A DNA stretch of 59,219 bases from Nodosilinea sp. WJT8-NPBG4. GTDB lineage: Bacteria; Cyanobacteriota; Cyanobacteriia; Phormidesmidales; Phormidesmidaceae. Location of the stretch: positions 1 to 59,219 of the forward strand of contig JAHHHQ010000068.1 of the NCBI GenBank assembly GCA_019359285.1. The letters run 5' to 3'. Positions within the stretch are counted from its first letter, which is position 1; the number at the start of each line of letters is the position of its first letter. A model generated the notes under the pieces. That model made no database searches and was not told the DNA's origin. It was given only the letters and a program-made list of their open reading frames with translations. A program made the position numbers and the translations under genes. Of this stretch, positions 36,431 to 45,349 are shown one piece after another.

Positions 36431-37588
36431 TTAGCAATACTGGGCAGCCTTAAGCCCTACCTCAGCCAACACGGATTTCAAAGTTTGCACCACCTGGTCT
36501 TGGGCCGCTGCTCCCAGTTCGGGGAACATGGGCAGCGACAGCACCTGATGGGCTGCGGCTTCTGTCTGAGGAAGAGCGCCCGGTTGGTAACCCAAGTCGC
36601 GGTAAACGGGCTGTAGGTGCAGAGGGATTGGATAGTACACCATGCAGATCACTCCAGCCTCTCGCATCAGCTGCTGCACCTGGTTGCGCTCTTGGCCTTC
36701 AGCGGTGGCCTGGGGTAGACGCAGGGTGTATTGATTCCATACCGAGCGGCCAAAGGTTACGGGTAGGGGGCGTACAACTTCGGTGACGGGAGCTAGCAGC
36801 TGATGGTAGCGATCGGCTACCTGCGATCGCTGCTGGTTCCATCGATCGAGGTAGCGTAGTTTAATAGCCAAAATAGCTGCCTGCACCGAGTCGAGACGGC
36901 TGTTAACGCCAATGGCCTCGTGGTGATACTTTACCCGGCTGCCATGTTCACTCAGCATGCGGGCAGTAGCGGCTAGATTGTCGTCATTGGTAGTTAGGGC
37001 ACCACCGTCGCCACAACCCCCCAGGTTTTTTGTGGGAAAAAAGCTAAAGCAGCCCACCTGCCCAATCCGACCGACCTGCTGCCCCATCCACTCCGCGCCA
37101 GTGGCTTGGGCACAGTCTTCGATCACCACCAGGTCATAGCGGGTAGCTAAATCCATGATTGGCCCCATATCTACGGGCCGACCAAACAGATGAACGGGCA
37201 TGATAGCCCGGGTGCGATCGCTGACAGCAGCCTCAATTTTGGCCACATCTATATTGAAGGTGTCGAGGTCGATATCGACAAACACCGGTGTTGCTCCCAC
37301 GGCACTAATCGCTTCCGCCGTAGCAATGAACGTGAAGGGTGAAGTGATTACCTCGTCGCCGGGGCCAATGTTAAAAGCCCGCAAGGCCAGGTAAAGGGCG
37401 TCCGTGCCGGAGTTGCACCCAATACAGTGCTTAGTGCCTACATAGTCTCCAAAGGCCTGGGTAAAGGTTTCGACGATGGGTCCATTGATGTATTGTCCAG
37501 AGGCCAGCACCTCGGCCACGGCAGCATTCACATCAGATTGAATTGCTCGAAACTGCTCCGTAAGATCAACAGGAGGAATTACACTCAC
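36431..37588 (-). CDS. DegT/DnrJ/EryC1/StrS-family PLP aminotransferase
   Basis: 385 residues. PLP-binding blocks are visible: GCNSGTDALYLALRAFNIGP, EVITSPFTFIATAEAIS, VVIEDCAQATGAEW, and CFSFFPTKNLGGCGDGGALT with the Schiff-base lysine near residue 180. These enzymes transaminate 3- or 4-keto nucleotide sugars for surface polysaccharides or lipopolysaccharide. The start is a GTG at 37588; the preceding sequence is a repetitive GAGTG run with no clear ribosome site, so the exact start is uncertain. No sugar-synthesis cluster surrounds it. Confidence 0.92.
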   Translation of the reverse strand: MSVIPPVDLTEQFRAIQSDVNAAVAEVLASGQYINGPIVETFTQAFGDYVGTKHCIGCNSGTDALYLALRAFNIGPGDEVITSPFTFIATAEAISAVGATPVFVDIDLDTFNIDVAKIEAAVSDRTRAIMPVHLFGRPVDMGPIMDLATRYDLVVIEDCAQATGAEWMGQQVGRIGQVGCFSFFPTKNLGGCGDGGALTTNDDNLAATARMLSEHGSRVKYHHEAIGVNSRLDSVQAAILAIKLRYLDRWNQQRSQVADRYHQLLAPVTEVVRPLPVTFGRSVWNQYTLRLPQATAEGQERNQVQQLMREAGVICMVYYPIPLHLQPVYRDLGYQPGALPQTEAAAHQVLSLPMFPELGAAAQDQVVQTLKSVLAEVGLKAAQYC

Positions 37589-37722
37589 TCGCTCACACTC
37601 ACCTAGTGGATAGGCCTAGTTTACCCTACCCCATGGTCGCGTCGAGTGTGCTAGGTGCTGCCCAAAGGGCGATCGCCGCCCCTGCCCAATCTACCCATGG
37701 CCCTGTGATCTAGGAGTTTCCC

Positions 37723-38856
37723 GTGCTCGATTCATCTCTGACTTCTACTGGCTCGTCTATCCCTGGGGACGAGCACCCTCGTTGGATGCAGCGCTGCCTA
37801 GAGCTGGCTCGTCTCGCGGCTGGCCAAACAGCGCCCAATCCAATGGTGGGATGCGTAGTGTTGCAGCAGGGTTTAGTGGTTGGAGAAGGCTTTCATCCAC
37901 AAGCTGGGCAACCGCACGCCGAGGTATTTGCCCTAGCTCAGGCGGGAGCCCGTGCCCAAGATGCTACCCTCTACGTCAACCTAGAACCCTGTAACCACAC
38001 CGGGCGCACGCCCCCCTGTACTGAAGCGGTGATCCAAGCGGGCCTGAGTCGGGTGGTGGTGGGTATGGTTGACCCCGATCCCAGGGTATCCGGCGCAGGT
38101 ATTCAGCGGCTTCGCCAGGCCGGTCTTGAGGTCATAGTTGGGGTCGAAGAAGACGCCTGCCGACAGCTCAATGAAGCCTTCGTGCAGCGGATAACCCGCC
38201 AACGCCCCCTAGGCCTGCTGAAGTATGCCATGACCTTAGACGGCAAAATCGCCGCTGTCAGTGGCCATAGCGCTTGGGTCACCGGGTCTGCAGCTCGCGC
38301 CGCCGTGCACCAGCTACGCGCCACCTGCGATGCGGTAGTCGTTGGTGGCAACACCGTTCGCCACGACAACCCTCGATTAACCAGCCACGGTCATAGCTCC
38401 CATAACCCTTTACGTGTCGTCATGAGCCGCCGCCTCGAACTTCCCCCTGAGGCCAACCTGTGGCATACAGAAGACGCACCAACCACAGTCTTTACTGGAC
38501 CTGAGGCCGACCCAGCAAACCACCAGGCGTTAGCTGCTAAGGGAGTAGATGTCGTCACGCTACCGGCACTCACCCCTCGGACAGTCACTGAGCACCTTTA
38601 CCTGCGCGGCTGCGCGATGGTGCTATGGGAATGCGGCGGCTTTCTAGCGGCTCAGGCTATTCAGGATGGCGTCATTGATAAGCTTTGGGCCTTTGTGGCT
38701 CCTAAGCTGATAGGCGGTGTAGCTGCCCCAAGCCCCATCGGCGATCTAGGCCTTCAAAATATGGGTCAGGCCCTAGCCTTGAGGCGCACTACTTGGCGTC
38801 TCCTAGGAGATGACCTGCTACTAGAAGGCTATTTAGATCTGCCTACTGACAGCTAG
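37723..38856 (+). CDS. ribD: Bifunctional diaminohydroxyphosphoribosylaminopyrimidine deaminase / uracil reductase
   Basis: 377 residues, the full RibD length. The N-terminal deaminase domain binds zinc through PHAEVFAL (HAE) and NLEPCNHTGRTPPCTEA (PCxxxxxxPPC). The C-terminal reductase domain has LLKYAMTLDGKIA, TCDAVVVGGNTVRHDNP and ECGGFLAAQAIQDG. It carries out the second and third steps of riboflavin synthesis. It starts at a GTG with an AGGAG ribosome site 6 bases upstream; the next ATG would remove N-terminal residues. Confidence 0.97.
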   Translation: MLDSSLTSTGSSIPGDEHPRWMQRCLELARLAAGQTAPNPMVGCVVLQQGLVVGEGFHPQAGQPHAEVFALAQAGARAQDATLYVNLEPCNHTGRTPPCTEAVIQAGLSRVVVGMVDPDPRVSGAGIQRLRQAGLEVIVGVEEDACRQLNEAFVQRITRQRPLGLLKYAMTLDGKIAAVSGHSAWVTGSAARAAVHQLRATCDAVVVGGNTVRHDNPRLTSHGHSSHNPLRVVMSRRLELPPEANLWHTEDAPTTVFTGPEADPANHQALAAKGVDVVTLPALTPRTVTEHLYLRGCAMVLWECGGFLAAQAIQDGVIDKLWAFVAPKLIGGVAAPSPIGDLGLQNMGQALALRRTTWRLLGDDLLLEGYLDLPTDS

Positions 38857-38918
38857 CCCTAACCAGCCTCAGATTTAACTGATGCAGCTGGATGGGCCTA
38901 TTGTCTTGGCATTAAAGG

Positions 38919-39287
38919 CTAGGGATATATGCGTACAAGCCGAGGGATATCGTAGGTCAATTCCCGGTTGCGCATAAAGGCGTCCAATACCAGCCGTAGA
39001 TCATCCTTGCCGCGAAATGACTCTACTCGCTGACGCACCTCACCCTGCTCAAATATCAGCAGCGTTGGCAGGTTTGAGAGGCGGTAGGCGTTAGCCAGAC
39101 GTAGATTTTCATCGGCATTGATATCTACCACCTTGACGTAACCCTCCCACTCGGCCTGAAAGCTTTGCAAAACCGGAATAATGAGCTTGCAGAGCCCACA
39201 CCAAGGAGCCCAAAAATGAACCAGTACGGGAAGTTCTGACTCAAGCACAGCTGTCCTAAACGTGGCTTCGCCAACAGACATCGGCAT
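38919..39287 (-). CDS. Thioredoxin with WCGLC active site
   Basis: 122 residues with the thioredoxin fold. The active site reads FWAPWCGLCKLIIPVL (about 24-39), with Leu in place of the usual Pro of WCGPC. The cis-Pro loop is intact (LSNLPTLLIFEQGE). Cyanobacteria have a TrxC-type clade with this kind of active-site change; I assign it there from memory. Changing Pro to Leu alters redox potential and partner choice. A C-terminal extension of about 15 residues (RELTYDIPRLVRIYP) goes beyond ordinary thioredoxin. A second, canonical thioredoxin is at 46373. Confidence 0.88.
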   Translation of the reverse strand: MPMSVGEATFRTAVLESELPVLVHFWAPWCGLCKLIIPVLQSFQAEWEGYVKVVDINADENLRLANAYRLSNLPTLLIFEQGEVRQRVESFRGKDDLRLVLDAFMRNRELTYDIPRLVRIYP

Positions 39288-39570
39288 CTATAAATTAATA
39301 AAGGAATTTAACTAACTCTCCAGGCCAATTCCTGAGCGGAACCGCTGGACAAATATGAGCTTGTTGAAGTTGGGGGAAAATATACGGTTGCTATCGGGAT
39401 CATTGTAGACCAGTTGAGAATGGAAGTTAATAGGTCAAAATAATGATTGTGCCAGACCCCTAACACAGGGCTTTGGCCATGAAAGCCATCGCTAATTTTC
39501 GTCATGGAACAGCCACAAGTAGCCGCTCCATCCAAGATACTAGACGTAGTTTTACCCTCAGGCCGACGAT

Positions 39571-42144
39571 CTAGCACTCAAGGGGCTGGTGCTGCCGAAG
39601 TAAGTCCAAAGCTTCAGCGGCCGGCAAAGGCTTGGCAAAGAAATAGCCCTGACCATAGTCGCATCCCTCCTGCTGGAGCATGGCGACCTGGGCGGCGGTT
39701 TCTACTCCCTCGGCCACCACCTCCATGCCAAGTTTTTGCCCAAGGGTCAAGATAGTGTTGATGATGGCTCGATCTTCGTTGCTTTTCTCCAGTCGCCCCA
39801 CAAAGGATTTATCCACCTTCAGAGTATCCATAGGAAATCGGTGCAGGTAGCTGAGGGACGAATAGCCGGTCCCAAAGTCATCAATGGCCAGCTTTAGGTC
39901 TAGAGACTTGAGCTTGAGCATCAGATCAATGGCGGCATCCACATCGCCCATCACCATGCTCTCGGTAATTTCAAGCCGGATGCAGTGGCCATCAACCTGG
40001 GTTTCTTTCAAGGCGACCTCGATTTGACTAATTAAATCAGTTTGACCAAACTGACGATTAGAGAGATTGATGCTCATAGTCAGGTGGCGAGATTGGGGTA
40101 GTAATGTGTGCCACTGGTGCAGTTGCTGGCAGGCCTCGCGGAAAATCCACTGCCCTAGGGCCATAATTAGTCCAGTTTCTTCTGCCGCCGGAATGAATGC
40201 ACTGGGCAGAACAAAGCCTCGATCTTTCTGGTGCCATCGCACCAAAGCTTCAAACCCAGCCAGTGTTCCTGTTTTGAGGTTAATGATCGGCTGGTAGTAG
40301 AGTAAAAACTCGTGGTTGTCAAGGGCGCTAATCAAGTCGCTTTCGAGCTGAAGGCGGTTGACTGCTTCGGTGAGCATGCCAGCAGCAAATACCTCAAATC
40401 GTGACTTACCTAGGGCCTTGGCCCGGTACATAGCAGTGTGGGCATCGCGCAGCAGATCAGCCGGTTTGTGCTCTAACCCTGGCTGGCTGATAGCCACTCC
40501 AATACTGAGGGTGCTGGGCAATTTCTGGCCATGTAGGGTTAGAGGTTCTGAAAGGACGTACTGAAGCCGATCCATCAGTTCTCCGGCAGCGGTGCTAGAG
40601 AGCTGGGTGAGTAGGAGGGCAAACTCATCGCCTCCGACCCGGGCTACTTGAACCTCTGGGGGTATGTGTTGCACCAGCCGCTTAGCCATCATTTGCAGCA
40701 CCTCGTCACCCACCTGGTGACCCAGACTTTCGTTGATTACCTTGAAGCGATCGATGCCCATAAATGCCACTATCACAGGCTGCTCGGGACTTTGTCGGTA
40801 GTGGAGGGCCTGCTGAATCGTATTGATGAAGGCTTCGCGGTTAGGCAGACCGGTGAGGGAGTCATGGGTGGTGCGGTAAAGCAGCTTGTAAGCTAAAACC
40901 ACTGCTGCTGCGATTACTATTCCTAGGGTCGGCTCGGCTAGGGGGAGCCACACTAATCCATTAACCCCTAGCCAGCCAACTCCTCCTAAGCTCCCCAGAA
41001 GCAGTCCGCAGGATAGTAGCAGCCCGCTAGGGCGCTTAACGAGCCAGACTAGGGTGCCGGCGGCTAAACACCAGCTCCAAAGCCAAAGCCCTTCAGCCCA
41101 GGGGGGCAGGAATCGATAGCTGGCAGGCTGTCCAGTAACAATGTCCAGCAGTTGGCGCACCATCTGCCCGTGGATGACCACTCCAGGCATGGTCAGTTTG
41201 CTGTCTTGATTAAAGCTGAAGGGTGTGTAGAAGAGGTCTTTGAGGCTGGCGGCGGTGGTTCCAATGAGAATAATGTTGTCGTCAATCCAGACTGGATCAA
41301 ACTGCTCGCTAAGCACTTGACTAATGGAGATGTGGCGGGCGGGCATTTGGGCAGTGTGATAGCGCAGCAAAATTTGGTAGCCCCTGTTGTCTACGTTTTG
41401 GTAGCCGCCGTCTCGGGCCGAGAGCACCGGAATAGCCCGATCGCCGAGGTAGAGGTGATTCTCTCCAGCCGTTAAAGCTTCGGATGCATAGCCCTCGTAA
41501 GCCATGACCACCCGCAGGGCGAAGGAATAGTAGCCGCCGTCGGGGCTGCGCACAAAAACTAAGTTGCGGCGGATAATGCCGTCAGAATCGGTAGGAAAAT
41601 CGTTAAAGCCGATCCGCTCTGGCTCAACGGTAGGTGGGGGCGGCACTTCGCCCTGACCCTGGGTGCTGCCCACATTTATAATGGTCATTAGGTTGGGTGC
41701 TGCCAGGGCTTTGACCAAGTCAGTTGACCCTGGCGGGTGCTGCGTGCTGCGGTAGAGGTCTAACCCAATAACCCTTGGGGTATGAACTTGAAGGGTTTGA
41801 ATGACATCGGCTAACAGCTTGTCGCTGAGGGGCCAGCCGTACTGGCGAATATCTGCCTCAGTAATGCCCACAATCGTCATGCGGGGGTCGAGGTTTTGGC
41901 TAGGGCGCGATGGCCCTTGGGGGGCGGTCGTTGACCATCGCACCAAATGGTCAAAAAGAAAAAGCTCAGCCGGTTCTAAAACGGTTAATACTTTGGCGCC
42001 AGTCACTAAGGCGCTGGCTACCAAACTGGCCAACAGCACAATCTTGCCTCCAGTGGTCAAGGGGGTATCTCCCCACGAGTGGAGCATCTGGGGGACTACC
42101 CGGCGCCGCAGTCGGTGGTTTATTCGGTTGAGCGTCGCTTTCAC
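39571..42144 (-). CDS. CHASE2-GGDEF-EAL membrane cyclic-di-GMP enzyme
   Basis: 857 residues. An N-terminal membrane helix (about 35-55) leads to an exported CHASE2 sensor (ADIRQYGWPLSDKLLADVIQ, RVIGLDLYRS). Three hydrophobic helices (about 350-420) follow, then GGDEF (FMGIDRFKVINESLGHQVGD and RVGGDEFALLL) and EAL (GFEALVRW, LEITESMVM, IDDFGTGYSSL, DKSFVG, EGVETAAQ). Both catalytic motifs look intact, so it may make and degrade c-di-GMP. No RxxD inhibitory site precedes GGDEF. It probably links an external signal to motility or biofilm decisions. It starts at a GTG (42144) with no obvious ribosome site. Confidence 0.92.
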   Translation of the reverse strand: MKATLNRINHRLRRRVVPQMLHSWGDTPLTTGGKIVLLASLVASALVTGAKVLTVLEPAELFLFDHLVRWSTTAPQGPSRPSQNLDPRMTIVGITEADIRQYGWPLSDKLLADVIQTLQVHTPRVIGLDLYRSTQHPPGSTDLVKALAAPNLMTIINVGSTQGQGEVPPPPTVEPERIGFNDFPTDSDGIIRRNLVFVRSPDGGYYSFALRVVMAYEGYASEALTAGENHLYLGDRAIPVLSARDGGYQNVDNRGYQILLRYHTAQMPARHISISQVLSEQFDPVWIDDNIILIGTTAASLKDLFYTPFSFNQDSKLTMPGVVIHGQMVRQLLDIVTGQPASYRFLPPWAEGLWLWSWCLAAGTLVWLVKRPSGLLLSCGLLLGSLGGVGWLGVNGLVWLPLAEPTLGIVIAAAVVLAYKLLYRTTHDSLTGLPNREAFINTIQQALHYRQSPEQPVIVAFMGIDRFKVINESLGHQVGDEVLQMMAKRLVQHIPPEVQVARVGGDEFALLLTQLSSTAAGELMDRLQYVLSEPLTLHGQKLPSTLSIGVAISQPGLEHKPADLLRDAHTAMYRAKALGKSRFEVFAAGMLTEAVNRLQLESDLISALDNHEFLLYYQPIINLKTGTLAGFEALVRWHQKDRGFVLPSAFIPAAEETGLIMALGQWIFREACQQLHQWHTLLPQSRHLTMSINLSNRQFGQTDLISQIEVALKETQVDGHCIRLEITESMVMGDVDAAIDLMLKLKSLDLKLAIDDFGTGYSSLSYLHRFPMDTLKVDKSFVGRLEKSNEDRAIINTILTLGQKLGMEVVAEGVETAAQVAMLQQEGCDYGQGYFFAKPLPAAEALDLLRQHQPLEC

Positions 42145-42472
42145 AGTCGCTGGGCCTTTGACAGAAACTAAATGATGAAGAATGTCTCAGGTAGCACACC
42201 CAGAACCCTAGCCTTGGAATGCTGACCGAGGTTAGGGACATTCGTTAAGCATGCCCAGATTGAGTTGTGTAGCTCTCGTCGGGTAGTTGCTTGCGATCGC
42301 CCCTGTAGCCTAACAGCTAAGGCTGGTGGCGATGCTGGCTTTGGCTTTTGTAATACAAGAAGGCGGCAGTTCCAAATCTAGGAACTGCCGCCTTCTTGTA
42401 TTTGGTTTCAATATATCTATTGATGATTTGCCTCTGCCGCCGCTGTGGATGGCATGGGGCGATCGTTCTTCA
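42145..42472. other. 328-base intergenic region holding the 22-bp hairpin
   Basis: Apart from the stem-loop it contains no gene I can support. The promoter of the downstream GGDEF/EAL gene (minus strand) should lie in its left part (42150-42300), but I see no consensus hexamers with correct spacing. Confidence 0.5.
42352..42402. terminator. 22-bp perfect inverted repeat
   Basis: Arms 42352-42373 and 42381-42402 match over 22 bases with a 7-base loop. It lies 70 bases after the small minus-strand gene at 42473-42673 and 200 bases before the GGDEF/EAL start. A factor-independent terminator for the small gene is likely, although a T run is weak on both strands. Confidence 0.65.
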
Positions 42473-42673
42473 TTAGTAGTTGCTAGGTTGAAGGGGAGCT
42501 ACCCAGTGGGTGCCGCCACCCTGGCGACGGCCTGGAAATTCGTCTCGGCTTTTGGCACTTGCCGCTGACCCTGTGCCAAAGGCCTGAAAAATGATCAAAA
42601 TAGCTAGCGATAGCACTCCAATAGCAAGAACTGAATGGTGAGAACGAACCGTGTGCTCTAGCGAAGTTTGCAT
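42473..42673 (-). CDS. Small single-helix exported protein
   Basis: 66 residues from an ATG at 42673; a longer frame opens at 42736. The N-terminus is MQTSLEHTVRSHHSVLAIG, followed by the hydrophobic helix VLSLAILIIFQAFGTGSAAS, a signal or anchor. The tail has the pattern FPGRRQGGGTHW. This (P)GRR.GG.T motif also appears at the start of several cyanobacterial exported proteins, for example DUF928 types, by recollection. The function is unknown. Confidence 0.5.
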   Translation of the reverse strand: MQTSLEHTVRSHHSVLAIGVLSLAILIIFQAFGTGSAASAKSRDEFPGRRQGGGTHWVAPLQPSNY

Positions 42674-43019
42674 AACAGTTATCGTTGTGTCCTCAGGTAT
42701 ATAAATAACTGAGGGTAGACGCTCCCTAAACAACATTGGCGACCCAGGCCTGCTCTCTAAAGTAGCTTCAGCCTAAATCTATTAAGGCTGAAGCTAGCGG
42801 TGACCATCGACAGAGGACCCACGGAACTTAGGGTTACGAAAATTCACGGAACTTTCTAAACCCAAGACAAAAGTTTGTGAGGATTGTATAAAATTTCCTA
42901 AAACTTTCCGGATTCCGGTGAATACCAGTGCGAGAGGTAGCGTTCTGAGCTAGTGCCCCTAACAGAAGTTTAAACAAACCATCTGTAAATCTACGGAATT
43001 CTAGCGGCGATCGCCTCTA

Positions 43020-43838
43020 CTAATTCATTTGTGCCACTGCTAGACCTAATAAGAGACCAATCAGGGCACCTATAGTTGTGTTCATGCCGTTGACGACTTC
43101 GTTGGTCAACCACGGTATGCGGGGTTGCAGTGTGGCTCCAATCAGACTTTCTACGGTAGTTGCTACAAAGGCCGCCACTAGACAAATGACGATGCCCCAG
43201 AGGTTTATGAGCCCGACGGCCCAGCCTGCTAGGGCCATTACCATCGACCCTGCTACTCCAGCCAGGGTGCCCTCCAGGCTAATGGCCCCTTCGGTTCCAG
43301 CCGGTACGGGCTTGAGTGAGGTAATCAGAAAGGTGTGGCGGCCGTAGGCTTTGCCTACCTCACTGGCGGTGGTATCGGAGAGTTTGGTGCTGAGGCTGCT
43401 GACGTAGGCCAGCGCTAGCAACGGCAGCCAGAGGACTTGGCTGAGAGGGCTGGCGGTTACTCTGAGGATGGCGATCGCCCCGGCACAGACTGCTGCCGCT
43501 AAGGCAGAGCCCCAGACATTCTCTGGCCCCCTAACCCCGGATCGCCCCTCGGCAATGCCGGCGGCTTCCTTGCGGCCTTTACCCAGACGGGTAACCGCTG
43601 TTCCAGCCAGAAAGTAGGCCATGATCACGGCGTAGCCTCGCCAACCCAGGCAACCCAAAACAATTACACCCAGCGCCCAGGCATGGCCATAGCCGGCTGG
43701 AGTTAACAGCTTTTTGGGCAGTTTCCAGGCGATCGCCAGCAGCAGGGTATTTACTAGCCCGCCTATGAGCCAGTCAGTTAGCTGCCCAGAGCCTTGCATA
43801 GATGGGGTTAGCGCTAAGAAAACCGCAGGTATAGTCAT
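43020..43838 (-). CDS. DUF92 membrane protein, VTE6-like (phytyl-phosphate kinase family)
   Basis: 272 residues, six or so hydrophobic helices, with the DUF92/TIGR00297 pattern: WKLPKKLLTPAGYGHAWALG, GTAVTRLGKGRKEAAGIAEG and SLSTKLSDTTASEVGKAYG. The plant member VTE6 and its cyanobacterial homologue phosphorylate phytyl phosphate to phytyl diphosphate, recycling phytol from chlorophyll into tocopherol and phylloquinone. I assign the family with good confidence and the reaction by homology. It is followed closely, on the same strand, by no pathway partner. Confidence 0.82.
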   Translation of the reverse strand: MTIPAVFLALTPSMQGSGQLTDWLIGGLVNTLLLAIAWKLPKKLLTPAGYGHAWALGVIVLGCLGWRGYAVIMAYFLAGTAVTRLGKGRKEAAGIAEGRSGVRGPENVWGSALAAAVCAGAIAILRVTASPLSQVLWLPLLALAYVSSLSTKLSDTTASEVGKAYGRHTFLITSLKPVPAGTEGAISLEGTLAGVAGSMVMALAGWAVGLINLWGIVICLVAAFVATTVESLIGATLQPRIPWLTNEVVNGMNTTIGALIGLLLGLAVAQMN

Positions 43839-43864
43839 AGCGTCACTCTAGAGGCATTCTTACC

Positions 43865-44299
43865 CTATAGGGCAAAGGTTTTGTGCAGATGTAGGCAGTT
43901 CCCCTGGTCGGGGGCTGGTTCATAGGTGAGGCGATCGGCAACGAGATACATGATTTTTAGTCCACGGCCTCCCTCTGAGTCAGGGTTGTTGACGCTAATT
44001 TTGTGCCTCAGCATTGAGGCTAGATCAAAGCCAGGGCCGCGATCCCAAATGCGAATGTCGATGGTGCGATCGCTCACCGACACTTCGATGCCAACGGGGG
44101 TTTCTAGGGGCAGCCCTGCGTGAGCATGGCGCACCGCATTGGTGAACCCTTCGATCAGAGCGAGCTGGCACTGAAGCCAAATGTTGTGGGGGATAGGCGT
44201 TGCCTGAAACTGGTCAAACCACACCAGCACCGACTTCAGCTCCGTTGGGTCGGTTTGGGTTTCAATCTGGCTAGTGTGCTGGTAAGTCAAAGCAGGCAA
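43865..44299 (-). CDS. Anti-sigma-factor-type HATPase (RsbW-like serine kinase)
   Basis: 144 residues with the GHKL ATPase fold: LALIEGFTNAVRHAHAG (N box), IRIWDRGPGFDLASML (G1 box) and GGRGLKIMYLVADRLTYEP (G2). RsbW/SpoIIAB-like proteins bind a sigma factor or an anti-anti-sigma protein and phosphorylate the latter. No antagonist gene is adjacent. The sigma factor SigF lies 5 kb away, so a link is possible only as speculation. The start is a TTG at 44299 in the longest frame, and a TTG at 44290 is equally possible. Confidence 0.85.
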   Translation of the reverse strand: MPALTYQHTSQIETQTDPTELKSVLVWFDQFQATPIPHNIWLQCQLALIEGFTNAVRHAHAGLPLETPVGIEVSVSDRTIDIRIWDRGPGFDLASMLRHKISVNNPDSEGGRGLKIMYLVADRLTYEPAPDQGNCLHLHKTFAL

Positions 44300-44377
44300 C
44301 GGCTAGATAGCTCACCTTTGCATCATAGGCCTAACCCCACCCCGGCAAAAGCCTTAAGGGCAAGAGTTTTACATCGC

Positions 44378-45157
44378 CTATCGCCCCATTACAGTTAGGG
44401 GGTTGAGCCAGGTTAGCAGATGGTGGCGTAGGTGAGTCAGGTCTCGATAAAACTCCTGGCGCATAAATTGCCCCAAAGCATCGAGGGGGCTGAAGGCTGT
44501 GCCTGGCTGCCAACCTAGCTCTTGGGCAATGGGTGTGGTGTGAGAACCCTGCAAAATTTGAATGGTAGTGGACTCGGGAAACCGCCGCACCAGCACCTCC
44601 GACAGAGGACGGGTTTGGTCAATGGTATCGTTGCGGAATTTAATTAGTAAATTGTGGGACACGGGATAGCGATCGCGCACCAACGCCAGAGTAGCCTCAG
44701 GGTCGGGAGTAAATTCCACATTGAAAGCAGGGTTAAACTGCACCACCTGCTCTAAAAAAGGGATTGATCGCCGAGCTGGGTAGTTATTAAAACTCATATA
44801 GATATTGCCAGCCCGCTCTACCTCCCACAGGCTATTGATCAGGAGATGGACTTTGCAGCCCATGCTGTGCCCTAGGCCGTAAATAGGCATGCGGTAGTCA
44901 GCCAGCCCTCGCTTGTCGAGATACCGCAGCGCTTGATCAAAGGTGAGCAACACTTCCTGGGCGATGGCAGCATGGTCAAAGGTATTGATAAAGGGCGTTG
45001 CTACTACCAGGTAACCCTGCTGAGCCAGATTTTCTAGCAGCCATTGGTAGGTGACGCTGGGGGCAGCTGCCACAAATGCTCCCCCCAAAAAATGCACGAT
45101 CGCTGTGGGGTTAGGTGGCACTAAAATCCAGTTACCGGAGACCTCTTGCCAGTTCAT
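44378..45157 (-). CDS. DUF1350 family alpha/beta-hydrolase-like protein
   Basis: 259 residues. The conserved start WILVPPNPTAIVHFLGGAFV, PSVTYQWLLENLAQQGYL and ATPFINTFDHAAIAQEVL identify DUF1350, a family of cyanobacteria and plastids. A nucleophile-elbow-like GLGHSMGCKVHLLI follows near 112-125, so a hydrolase is possible, but no substrate is known. No signal peptide. The start is an ATG at 45157. Confidence 0.87.
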   Translation of the reverse strand: MNWQEVSGNWILVPPNPTAIVHFLGGAFVAAAPSVTYQWLLENLAQQGYLVVATPFINTFDHAAIAQEVLLTFDQALRYLDKRGLADYRMPIYGLGHSMGCKVHLLINSLWEVERAGNIYMSFNNYPARRSIPFLEQVVQFNPAFNVEFTPDPEATLALVRDRYPVSHNLLIKFRNDTIDQTRPLSEVLVRRFPESTTIQILQGSHTTPIAQELGWQPGTAFSPLDALGQFMRQEFYRDLTHLRHHLLTWLNPLTVMGR

Positions 45158-45349
45158 TGTGCTTTGTAGGGGTAGCCTTTGCCTAAAACTACAGTGGAGG
45201 GGGAGCCCTCCCTATCCATTACTGTAGCCAGTTTGGGGCAGTGACGGTATCACCACGGTCAAGCTGAGGGAATGGCCTGGCTAAGTGACCGCTGTTGCGT
45301 TCCCATTCCGCGGAGCGGTAAGCTCGGTGGGCTGGGTTAAGGAAAGGCT

